A stretch of 20,374 nt of DNA from Bacteroidota bacterium (lineage in GTDB: Bacteria > Bacteroidota > Bacteroidia > Chitinophagales > Saprospiraceae), in contig JAKQGD010000043.1 of NCBI GenBank assembly GCA_029573365.1, positions 1 to 20,374 of the forward strand, given 5' to 3'. The notes beneath the pieces were generated by a model. That model was not told where the DNA came from, did not search any database, and saw nothing but the letters and a program-made list of their open reading frames with translations. The number at the start of each line of letters is the position of its first letter. Within the stretch, counting starts at the first letter, position 1. This document shows positions 1 to 6,756 of the stretch, one piece after another. The position numbers and the translations under genes are program-made.

Positions 1-905
1 TTTACTGTGTCTCTTAGCAATTGTAACATACCTGACGTTCTGTTTTCGTTAAGACTCAGTAGGTTTGGATCGTAGGTCGGGGCACTGACCATAGCCAGGA
101 TTTCTCCCGTCGAAGGCTCGATGGCTACAAGGCCTCCTCTTTTGTTCATCATGAGGCTGTCGGCATATGCCTGCAAGTCGAGGTCTATGCTGATTCTGAT
201 GTCTTCACCGGGTACAGCGGCACTGTCCAGACGTCCGTTGTCGTAAGATCCTACCTGTCTTCCCAAATTGTCCTTAAGGATGTAATGGATGCCTTTGCCA
301 CCGGCAAGCTCGGGTTCATAAGCTATTTCCAGGCCTGTTTTACCTATATAGTCTCCCGGCACATATTTGCCTTCTGAATTTTCCACTATTTTTTTATCTA
401 CCTCACCCAAATATCCCAAAACGTGAGCCGCGTGCGTATGAGGATAGCCCCGGATATTCCTTTCTTCCGGATAAAAGCCGGGAAACCTGTATAAATGCTC
501 CTGGAAAATGGCAAACTGTTCGGGGCTCACCTTGTCGAGAAAAACAAAAGGCAATGATTTGTTAAACAAGGGACTTTTCCAGTCTTTATTCAGGTTTTTT
601 ATAAATGTTTCTTTGTCTATTCCCAAAAGGGAACAAAAAAAGGCAGTGTCCATTTTTGGGTCGATTCTGCGGTAAATGGCATTGATGATGTAGATGGGCT
701 GATTGTAGACGAGGGTCTTGCCGGTTCGGTCGTAAATGATGCCCCGGGATGGGTAAATAAGGTCACGTTCGAGAGTAGTCCTCTGTGCCTGGTCCTGATA
801 TTTATTCGAAAAAAGTTGTAACTGAGCCGCCTTAAATACCAGGATCGCCGCCACTATTCCTATGGCGTACATAATGGTGTATTTTCTGTCGGCAAGCTGT
901 CTCAA
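1..905 (-). CDS. mrdA: Penicillin-binding protein 2 (class B transpeptidase), 3'-truncated by window edge
   Basis: This is the N-terminal 301 codons of PBP2, the inner-membrane DD-transpeptidase that cross-links peptidoglycan during cell elongation with MreB/C/D and RodA. The translation shows a short cytoplasmic start, one membrane anchor (about residues 11-27), the class B dimerisation-domain hallmark PSRGIIYDRTG (52-62), and the entry to the transpeptidase domain with ISIDLDLQ followed by GGLVAIEPSTGEILAM. The catalytic SxxK, SxN and KTG motifs would lie beyond the left edge. An in-frame TAA lies two codons before a TTG at 905, and the first ATG is only at 872, inside the membrane segment, so TTG is the preferred start. 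The gene begins 10 bp after the mreD stop, which gives the usual mreBCD-mrdA operon order; rodA is expected next, outside the window. The family call is firm and the start less so. Confidence 0.93.
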   Translation of the reverse strand, partial: MRQLADRKYTIMYAIGIVAAILVFKAAQLQLFSNKYQDQAQRTTLERDLIYPSRGIIYDRTGKTLVYNQPIYIINAIYRRIDPKMDTAFFCSLLGIDKETFIKNLNKDWKSPLFNKSLPFVFLDKVSPEQFAIFQEHLYRFPGFYPEERNIRGYPHTHAAHVLGYLGEVDKKIVENSEGKYVPGDYIGKTGLEIAYEPELAGGKGIHYILKDNLGRQVGSYDNGRLDSAAVPGEDIRISIDLDLQAYADSLMMNKRGGLVAIEPSTGEILAMVSAPTYDPNLLSLNENRTSGMLQLLRDTV

Positions 906-915
906 GGTTTATATG

Positions 916-1440
916 TCAATATTTGGTACGGAAAATAAAAGTGAGAATCAACACTGTCACAAAACTGAAGATGAAGCTGAAAATGGTATTAAGAAAAATT
1001 TCGAAAAAATAAACAAATGAAAATGCTTCTATGCTGAAATACACGAATATGTGTAAGAGCAAGGCTATAATTATGTATGAAACAAACCACGCCAGCCCCA
1101 TTTTTTTTATGGTGGGAACATCGTCCATGTTGTAACCGTCAAACGGCTCAAGGAAGGCAATGATTACCTGCCTCAAATAGGCCGTCAATACCAGTGTTGC
1201 CGTATGTATTCCCGGCGAATCGTAAAACATATCCAGGCTGATGCCAAAAAGAAAGGCTAACACCAAAAGCACCGACCTGTTTGTCTTAACAGGCAGCAGC
1301 AGGATCGCCATGGGATAAATGAGACAATGTATGGAAGCAAAACCTCCAAGCGAAAAAGTAATCTGCTTGAATATCAAAACCTGGGCTACAAACAACAGAA
1401 GCACCCTGATCACATTGGTCTGTATGGAGCTTCTATTCAT
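916..1440 (-). CDS. mreD: Rod shape-determining protein MreD
   Basis: A 174-residue, very hydrophobic inner-membrane protein with about five predicted membrane segments (roughly residues 10-30, 38-52, 56-72, 80-98 and a long C-terminal pair at 118-170). MreD links MreC to the RodA/PBP2 wall-synthesis complex. Sequence similarity between MreD proteins is low, so the call rests on size, hydrophobic pattern, the LFGISLDMFYDSPGIHT-type loop and position between mreC and PBP2. The ATG overlaps the last 8 bp of mreC, indicating translational coupling. Length is normal for the family. Confidence 0.9.
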   Translation of the reverse strand: MNRSSIQTNVIRVLLLFVAQVLIFKQITFSLGGFASIHCLIYPMAILLLPVKTNRSVLLVLAFLFGISLDMFYDSPGIHTATLVLTAYLRQVIIAFLEPFDGYNMDDVPTIKKMGLAWFVSYIIIALLLHIFVYFSIEAFSFVYFFEIFLNTIFSFIFSFVTVLILTFIFRTKY

Positions 1441-2257
1441 CCTTTACATCTTTTTCGAGATTTTTCTGTTCATCACCAAAACGGTTTTGAACCACGTAAG
1501 CATATCTGATATCCGTGAGATCATTAAAAAGCTTGACGGTTATGTCAAAGCTGTTGCCTCCGGAGATGGGTTTAAAAGACTCTATTTTGCCTACCAGGAT
1601 ACCTTTTGGAAACATGGTCGAATAACCGCTGGTGACTACCGTATCGCCAATAGATATTTTCTGGTGTTTAGGTATGGATTCCAGGGTCATCCTCAAAGGG
1701 TCCATGGTCTTCCACACCAAGGTGCCGTGACCTGCCCTGTTTTTAATAGAGCAGCTCAGTTTTGCCTGACTGTGCAGGAGCGATATCACATGCGAAAAAT
1801 TTTCAGACACATTACGCACTATACCCACTACTCCCTGATGTGATGAAATTACGCCCATATCCTGCCTTATGCCCTCCCTGCTCCCTTTGCACAACGTTAT
1901 ATGGTTGTTTCTAAGGTAGGATGTGGAATTACATATTTGGGCCGGAATGAGTCGATATTGGCTAAGAGCACTGTCTGCTGAAGGTATTTTGCTCGAAGCA
2001 TATTCTATCGAAATCAGGTTTTCGATCAGGTTTGCATTTTCGTGCAAGAGGCTGTCATTCTGATTACTGAGTCTTGTAAACTGTGTAATTCTGGCCTGCT
2101 GCTGCGATAGTTTAGCGGCATACAGATTGGAGGAATTGAGAAATATTTGTTTTTGGTCCTGGTTATAATTGATAATCAGATAAAAGCATATAATTTCCAG
2201 GACCACAAACAATATGTGGGCACCGTACCTGACAAATAGCTGTAATACATTGTACAT
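1433..2257 (-). CDS. mreC: Rod shape-determining protein MreC
   Basis: A 274-residue bitopic protein: a short cytoplasmic tail, one membrane helix (about residues 12-30), a periplasmic coiled-coil stretch (about 40-80, rich in Q, N, L and E), then the MreC beta-domain pair. The latter is recognisable by ITLCKGSREGIRQDMGVIS, GVVGIVRNVSENFSHV and the later GDTVVTSGYSTMFPKGILVGKI. MreC scaffolds PBP2 and MreB across the periplasm in the elongasome. It starts 16 bp after mreB and overlaps mreD, so it is the second gene of the mre operon. Length is typical for Bacteroidota MreC, and no defect is seen. Confidence 0.95.
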   Translation of the reverse strand: MYNVLQLFVRYGAHILFVVLEIICFYLIINYNQDQKQIFLNSSNLYAAKLSQQQARITQFTRLSNQNDSLLHENANLIENLISIEYASSKIPSADSALSQYRLIPAQICNSTSYLRNNHITLCKGSREGIRQDMGVISSHQGVVGIVRNVSENFSHVISLLHSQAKLSCSIKNRAGHGTLVWKTMDPLRMTLESIPKHQKISIGDTVVTSGYSTMFPKGILVGKIESFKPISGGNSFDITVKLFNDLTDIRYAYVVQNRFGDEQKNLEKDVKDE

Positions 2258-2273
2258 TCAGTACAGGTTTGCA

Positions 2274-3305
2274 TCATATGCTTTTCCGGTCCATCAGGAA
2301 AGAATACCTTCCGGTATTTTTCATGGCCAGACCTGTGCCCCTGACAACAGCCCTGAGCGGATCATCGGCTATATGCACCTTAAGCTTGGTTTTGATGGCC
2401 ATCCTTTTGTCAAGGCCTCTGAGCAGAGCTCCTCCTCCGGTCAGGTAGAGCCCTGTGCGGTAGATGTCAGAAGAAAGCTCAGGTGGTGTGTCTTCGAGGG
2501 CTTTGAGTACTGCTTCTTCGATCTTGGCGATGGATTTATCCAGGGCCTCGGCAACTTCCGTATGTGTGGTAAATACCTGTTTTGGTATGCCGGTGAGCAG
2601 GTCTCTACCGTTGACAGCGTATTTGGGAGGAGCATTTTCTATTTCTGCCAGTGCAGCACCGGCGTGGATTTTGATTTGCTCTGCTGTCCTTTCGCCTATG
2701 AGTATGTTGTGCTTTCTTTTCATATAGTCGATGATGTCATTGGTAAATTCATCGCCGGCTATTCTGATGGACTGGTCAGTCACGATTCCCGAAAGGGCAA
2801 TAACAGCAATCTCAGTGGTACCTCCTCCTATGTCGATGACCATGTTACCTACAGGCTCCTCTACATCCAGTCCTATACCCAGGGCTGCTGCCATAGGCTC
2901 ATGTATGAGGTAAGTTTCCTTGGAGTCTACGTGGTCTGCACTGTCAAAAACTGCTCTTTTTTCCACTTCGGTAATGCCTGAAGGGATACAAATGACCATT
3001 TTAAGATGGGTAAAAAACCTTCTTTTTTCACCGATCATATTGATAAGTCCCTGTATAAGGGCTTCAGCGGCCTGAAAGTCAGCAATTACACCATCTTTTA
3101 GCGGCCTGATGGTCTTGATGTTGTCATGTGTTTTTTCGTGCATTTGCATGGCTCTGTTGCCCACAGCAATTACTTCTCCTGTGTTTCTGTTTATGGCTAC
3201 AATAGACGGTTCGTCCACTACAACTTTATCGTTCTGTATAATCAGCGTATTTGCTGTACCCAGGTCTACTGCCAACTCCTGGGTGAAAAAATTAAAAAAC
3301 CTCAT
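2274..3305 (-). CDS. mreB: Rod shape-determining protein MreB (bacterial actin)
   Basis: A 343-residue actin-fold ATPase that polymerises under the inner membrane and directs lateral wall synthesis. The nucleotide-binding signatures are all present: phosphate-1 loop DLGTANT (residues 14-20), phosphate-2 loop DIGGGTTE (158-165) and adenosine motif TGGGALLRG (289-297). The N-terminus MRFFNFFTQELAVDLG carries a hydrophobic, membrane-binding-like stretch before the first loop. It is the first gene of the mreB-mreC-mreD-mrdA unit, with a candidate Bacteroidota promoter element about 60 bp upstream. Length and motifs are fully standard. Confidence 0.98.
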   Translation of the reverse strand: MRFFNFFTQELAVDLGTANTLIIQNDKVVVDEPSIVAINRNTGEVIAVGNRAMQMHEKTHDNIKTIRPLKDGVIADFQAAEALIQGLINMIGEKRRFFTHLKMVICIPSGITEVEKRAVFDSADHVDSKETYLIHEPMAAALGIGLDVEEPVGNMVIDIGGGTTEIAVIALSGIVTDQSIRIAGDEFTNDIIDYMKRKHNILIGERTAEQIKIHAGAALAEIENAPPKYAVNGRDLLTGIPKQVFTTHTEVAEALDKSIAKIEEAVLKALEDTPPELSSDIYRTGLYLTGGGALLRGLDKRMAIKTKLKVHIADDPLRAVVRGTGLAMKNTGRYSFLMDRKSI

Positions 3306-3363
3306 ATATATCGTGGGTTAATCAGTATTTGTCAATAAAAAAGCTAAAAAATAATACGGGCTG

Positions 3364-3371
3364 CAAATTTA
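3364..3371 (-). promoter_or_regulatory. Candidate -7 element (TAnnTTTG) of the mreB operon
   Basis: On the minus strand this reads TAAATTTG, an exact match to the Bacteroidota sigma-ABfr -7 consensus TAnnTTTG, 58 bp before the mreB ATG. The nearest upstream TTTG is about 14 bp away, shorter than the usual spacing of about 19, so the -33 element is weak or absent. The 3306-3429 gap holds nothing else I can name and is AT-rich. Confidence 0.45.
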
Positions 3372-3429
3372 CACAAATTGATACACAAAACCCCATGTTT
3401 TTTGTCATCGTTAAGTAATAATTGTCCGT

Positions 3430-4716
3430 TTAACAGACATCGGTGGCCGGCGAAACCACTACTTCCGTCATCTCGTTCTCATTGAGGTACTTAATAGCTG
3501 ATTCCATAAGCATGGCCGGAGTAATCTGCATCATTTCATCCACAAACCGGATAAAATCCTTAGGCTCCTTGCCAATCATAATCATGGACTTGGCAAAAGA
3601 ACCCACATTCATGGGGCCGTCAAGCATATTCATAAAATTGCCCATGACATAGTTACGGACCATCTGCAGTTCCCGGGCACTCACTTTTTTGGTTTTGAGG
3701 ATATCCATCTGGTGGTATATCTCACTGAGCACAGACTCCACATACTCCGGTGCCGACTCAGTGCTTACATAAAAACAACCGTCATATAGCATCTGGTCTA
3801 CACTACTGTGCACATCATAAGTGTAGCCCATGTCTTCCCGGATACTTGACATTAGACGGGAACCAAAATACCCTCCGAATATGGTGTTTAAAAGGAAAAA
3901 AACCACATTGTCAGGGTGATTTTTATCAAAGAGCCTCCTTCCTGTTTTTATAGAGCATTGGTGCTCATTACGGCTGTAAAGCGTGATTTTTTGGCCTTCG
4001 ATGGGCAGCTGGCAAGGTGTGTATTCTTTGATTTTTGCTTTTTTATAAACGGACCCAAACTTCTCATCCACCTTTTTACGGACTTCATCGGTGATCCTCC
4101 CGCTTAAAAAAATATGGCAGTTGTCAGTGCCCAAATAATCTTCAAAATGTGATACCAGGGTGCCCCGGGTCAGATTCTGATAATCTTTTTCTGTGCTGTT
4201 GTACCCGTAAGGGTGGTTTGTGCCAAAGATTTCCTCGGTGATATGCCGGTAAGAGATGACATCATTTTTTGTGAGTTCTTCTCTGAGTTTCTGGATATTC
4301 AGTTTTTTAAACTTTTCCAGCTCGTCTTCATGAAAAGTAGGTGTGGTATACATTTCATGCAACAGGTCTACACCCTGAGATGCATATTTTGTCAGGCAAT
4401 AGAAGGTTGTAAACGAAAAATCAAGATTTGAAGCAGTCCTGATGCTGCTGCCAAAATAATCTATTTCCTCAGCAATTTGTTGAGAATTTTTACTTCCACA
4501 ACCGTCTTTCATCAAGGAAGAAACGGCCCTGGATGCCAGAGGTTTGTCTTCGGAGGTTCTGCCTGCCAGGTGCACTATTTCTATTTTGAGAATGTCCTGG
4601 CTGCCGAGGTCAGACTCGCAGACTATGGTACCGTTATTTAATTTGTAAACCTCAATGGGAGGAATTGTTAAACTTCTGATGGTGGATGTTTCAGGGGCCT
4701 TGGTCCTGTCAGTCAT
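3430..4716 (-). CDS. M16 (insulinase/PqqL-like) family protein lacking the zinc-binding motif
   Basis: Two tandem M16 halves in about 428 residues. In catalytic M16 proteases the first half carries HxxEH inside a G-L-A-H-x-x-E-H-M context. Here the equivalent stretch reads LASRAVSSLMKDGCG with neither histidine nor the glutamate, although the following IAEEIDYFGS segment is conserved. The second half retains the partner signature GYFGSRLMSSIREDMGYTYD, with the Arg and Tyr that help substrate binding. It therefore looks like the non-catalytic subunit of a heterodimeric M16 protease. Bacteroidota often encode such pairs side by side, but no catalytic partner is present in this window. No signal peptide is visible. 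An in-frame GTG at 4749 would add 11 residues; I prefer the ATG at 4716. The gene is divergent from dnaN. Confidence 0.85.
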   Translation of the reverse strand: MTDRTKAPETSTIRSLTIPPIEVYKLNNGTIVCESDLGSQDILKIEIVHLAGRTSEDKPLASRAVSSLMKDGCGSKNSQQIAEEIDYFGSSIRTASNLDFSFTTFYCLTKYASQGVDLLHEMYTTPTFHEDELEKFKKLNIQKLREELTKNDVISYRHITEEIFGTNHPYGYNSTEKDYQNLTRGTLVSHFEDYLGTDNCHIFLSGRITDEVRKKVDEKFGSVYKKAKIKEYTPCQLPIEGQKITLYSRNEHQCSIKTGRRLFDKNHPDNVVFFLLNTIFGGYFGSRLMSSIREDMGYTYDVHSSVDQMLYDGCFYVSTESAPEYVESVLSEIYHQMDILKTKKVSARELQMVRNYVMGNFMNMLDGPMNVGSFAKSMIMIGKEPKDFIRFVDEMMQITPAMLMESAIKYLNENEMTEVVVSPATDVC

Positions 4717-4835
4717 GCGTCTTGTTTGGCAAGAAACAAAACCAGACACTCCGAGGTTTAACCTTTACGATGATTAAGTGGACCACAGTTACATGCAGTT
4801 AAAAAAAGCTGATTAGGAAATATGAGAAATTTTGT

Positions 4836-4843
4836 TAGTTTTG
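4836..4843 (+). promoter_or_regulatory. Candidate -7 element (TAnnTTTG) for dnaN
   Basis: The sequence TAGTTTTG matches the Bacteroidota -7 consensus exactly and lies 83 bp upstream of the dnaN ATG, in the divergent gap shared with the M16 gene. No good -33 TTTG is seen at the expected distance. A start of transcription near 4850 would leave a leader of about 75 nt. Confidence 0.4.
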
Positions 4844-4864
4844 TGCCTCTGTTATGTCGGTAGA

Positions 4865-4891
4865 CAGGAAACGGTAATTTAAAACTTCCTG
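4865..4891 (+). repeat. Inverted repeat in the dnaN leader
   Basis: CAGGAA at 4865-4870 is complementary to TTCCTG at 4886-4891, with a 15-nt AT-rich loop. If transcription starts at the TAGTTTTG element, this hairpin would sit in the 5' leader about 35 nt before the dnaN ATG. It has no T-run, so it is not an obvious terminator. A 6-bp stem could be chance. Confidence 0.25.
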
Positions 4892-4925
4892 GCCTGGCGG
4901 CGGCAAAATATCTAAAGACCAGATT

Positions 4926-6041
4926 ATGAGATTTGAAGTTTCTTCATCAGAATTGTTAAAACAGCTTAATATTTCTTCAGGGGCCATCAGCACCAATCCT
5001 GTGTTGCCCATTATGGAGGATTTTCTTTTTGATGTCAAAAACAATGTACTTACGATTACCTCCACCAATCTGGAGACCACCATCATCACGAGCCTGGATG
5101 TGACTTCTGATGAGGATGGCATCATAGCCATACCGGCAAAAATGTTGTTGGACACCATCAAGGCATTGCCGGAACAACCGGTAACCATTGCTGTGGAGGA
5201 AAACAACAGCATACGCATCATGTCCTCTTTTGGAGTGTACAAATTGTCAGGTGACTCAGCCGATGATTTTCCAAATCCACCTGAAGAGGAAGACGTGGAA
5301 TCACTCGTTCTTAATTCGAAGAAAATACAGAAAGGTATCACCAATACCATCTTTGCGACAAGCAATGACGAACTAAGGCTGGCAATGACAGGAATCCTGG
5401 TGCAGATAGACTTTACCAAGCTCAATTTTGTGGCCACAGACGCTCATAAACTGGTAAAATATACCATAGGAAACATAAAAACCGATATAGCTAAGTCTCT
5501 TATTGTGCCCAAAAAAGGACTTACCCTGGTAAAAAATGCCCTTACGGAAGAATGTGATGTTGCCATCAGCTTTAACAAGGCCAATATTTTTTTCAATTTT
5601 GGAAGGACAAAAATAGTGTGCAGGCTCATCGACGCCAAGTATCCTGAATACAACGCCGTTATCCCTGCAGAAAACCCTCTGGAAGTAGTCATCAACCGCA
5701 AGGATTTCCTTAATTCGTTGCGAAGGATAGCATTGTATGCCAACAAGGCCACAAATCAGGTGGTACTCAATATCACAGACAAGAGCATGACCATTTCTGC
5801 TCAGGACCTCGATTTCTCCAATGAAGCCACGGAACAGCTCAGTTGTGTGTTTACGGGAGGGGACTCTATAACCATCGGCTTTAATGCCAAGTTTCTGGGA
5901 GAGATGCTCAATGTGCTGGAAAATGACGAGATCAAATTGCAGCTGTCTACTCCCAGCCGGGCAGGTATTATAGTGCCTACTGAAGAGGAAGCCGGCGAAT
6001 CGCTGCTTATGCTCGTGATGCCTGTGATGATGGGCAATTGA
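4926..6041 (+). CDS. dnaN: DNA polymerase III subunit beta (sliding clamp)
   Basis: A 371-residue ring-forming processivity clamp that encircles DNA and tethers replicative polymerase and other partners. The three clamp domains occur in order. The N-terminal MRFEVSSSELLKQLN and ISTNPVLPIMEDFLF segment is the standard first-domain opening; the middle carries FVATDAHKLVKY; the C-terminus ends in the conserved M-P-V-M-type tail (LVMPVMMGN) that lines the partner-binding pocket. Length is normal. dnaA is not adjacent, which is common in this phylum. The gene is divergent from the M16 gene and 68 bp ahead of nadD. Confidence 0.98.
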   Translation: MRFEVSSSELLKQLNISSGAISTNPVLPIMEDFLFDVKNNVLTITSTNLETTIITSLDVTSDEDGIIAIPAKMLLDTIKALPEQPVTIAVEENNSIRIMSSFGVYKLSGDSADDFPNPPEEEDVESLVLNSKKIQKGITNTIFATSNDELRLAMTGILVQIDFTKLNFVATDAHKLVKYTIGNIKTDIAKSLIVPKKGLTLVKNALTEECDVAISFNKANIFFNFGRTKIVCRLIDAKYPEYNAVIPAENPLEVVINRKDFLNSLRRIALYANKATNQVVLNITDKSMTISAQDLDFSNEATEQLSCVFTGGDSITIGFNAKFLGEMLNVLENDEIKLQLSTPSRAGIIVPTEEEAGESLLMLVMPVMMGN

Positions 6042-6109
6042 TGCCCGGGACCGGTGATTGCATTAGGGCGACTGTTCATCATTATCTGAATATCTAACAT
6101 TCCCCACAA

Positions 6110-6688
6110 ATGAAAGTAGGGTTGTTTTTTGGGTCGTTTAATCCAGTGCACATCGGTCATATGATTATCGCCAATCATATGGTGGAATATACTGATCTGG
6201 CTCAGGTATGGATGGTGGTCAGCCCGCACAACCCACTCAAGGAAAAAGCCTCTCTGGCCCGTGACAATGACCGTCTCCACCTCGTCAGACTGGCCATAGG
6301 CGAAAACCCGAAGATCAAGGCTTCAAATATAGAGTTTTCATTGCCATTGCCATCGTATACCATAGATACGCTTACCTTTCTACGTGAAAAATACCCAACC
6401 AGAGAATTTTGCCTCATCATGGGAGGTGATAACCTGGACAGTATAGAAAAGTGGAAAAACTACGAATTGTTGCTTTCTGATTATGATATCTACATCTACC
6501 GGCGTCCGGGATATGCCAATGACAAGTATACAGACAATCCACGCATCAGAATCGTAGAAGCACCACTCCTCGACATATCAGCCACCTTTATACGACATGC
6601 CATTATGGATGGAAAATCAGTGAGATACCTCGTGCCCGATGCCGTTTATGACTATCTAGAAAACTCCAATATGTACAGGCGGCATTGA
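6110..6688 (+). CDS. nadD: Nicotinate-nucleotide adenylyltransferase
   Basis: A 192-residue cytoplasmic enzyme that adenylates nicotinate mononucleotide with ATP to give deamido-NAD, a late step of NAD synthesis. The nucleotidyltransferase signature GLFFGSFNPVHIGH is at residues 4-17, with the two ATP-binding histidines at 14 and 17. PHNPLK, the MGGDNLDSIEKW stretch and the C-terminal ISATFIRHAI (the ISSTxIR-type motif) complete the fold. Its stop (6686-6688) shares one base with an ATG in the frame of the following porZ gene, so the two may be co-transcribed. Length is standard. Confidence 0.96.
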   Translation: MKVGLFFGSFNPVHIGHMIIANHMVEYTDLAQVWMVVSPHNPLKEKASLARDNDRLHLVRLAIGENPKIKASNIEFSLPLPSYTIDTLTFLREKYPTREFCLIMGGDNLDSIEKWKNYELLLSDYDIYIYRRPGYANDKYTDNPRIRIVEAPLLDISATFIRHAIMDGKSVRYLVPDAVYDYLENSNMYRRH

Positions 6689-6727
6689 TGAATTTTGGAC
6701 AAAAAGACAATAAAAACTCCAAAATCA

Positions 6728-6746
6728 GGTTTGTAATTTGCAAACC
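6728..6746 (+). repeat. Inverted repeat between nadD and porZ
   Basis: GGTTTG (6728-6733) and CAAACC (6741-6746) form a perfect 6-bp dyad with a 7-nt loop. It sits 40 bp after the nadD stop and 10 bp before the preferred porZ start codon. There is no following T-run. It could be a small attenuating hairpin, or chance. Confidence 0.25.
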
Positions 6747-6756
6747 GAATCCTTCT

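Noticed and set aside
1319..1843. A 174-codon open frame antisense to mreC/mreD
   Set aside because: It crosses the mreC-mreD junction in antisense and has no family resemblance.
2214..2981. A 255-codon open frame antisense to mreB
   Set aside because: mreB is unambiguous on the other strand. The antisense translation has no recognisable motif and Cys-rich, shadow-like composition.
4835..5437. A 200-codon frame antisense to dnaN
   Set aside because: It is Ser-rich low-complexity translation, a typical shadow of a conserved gene.
6688..6756. Longer porZ start at 6688 overlapping the nadD stop
   Set aside because: It is possible, but it would place 23 polar residues before an otherwise ideal signal peptide, so the ATG at 6757 is preferred.
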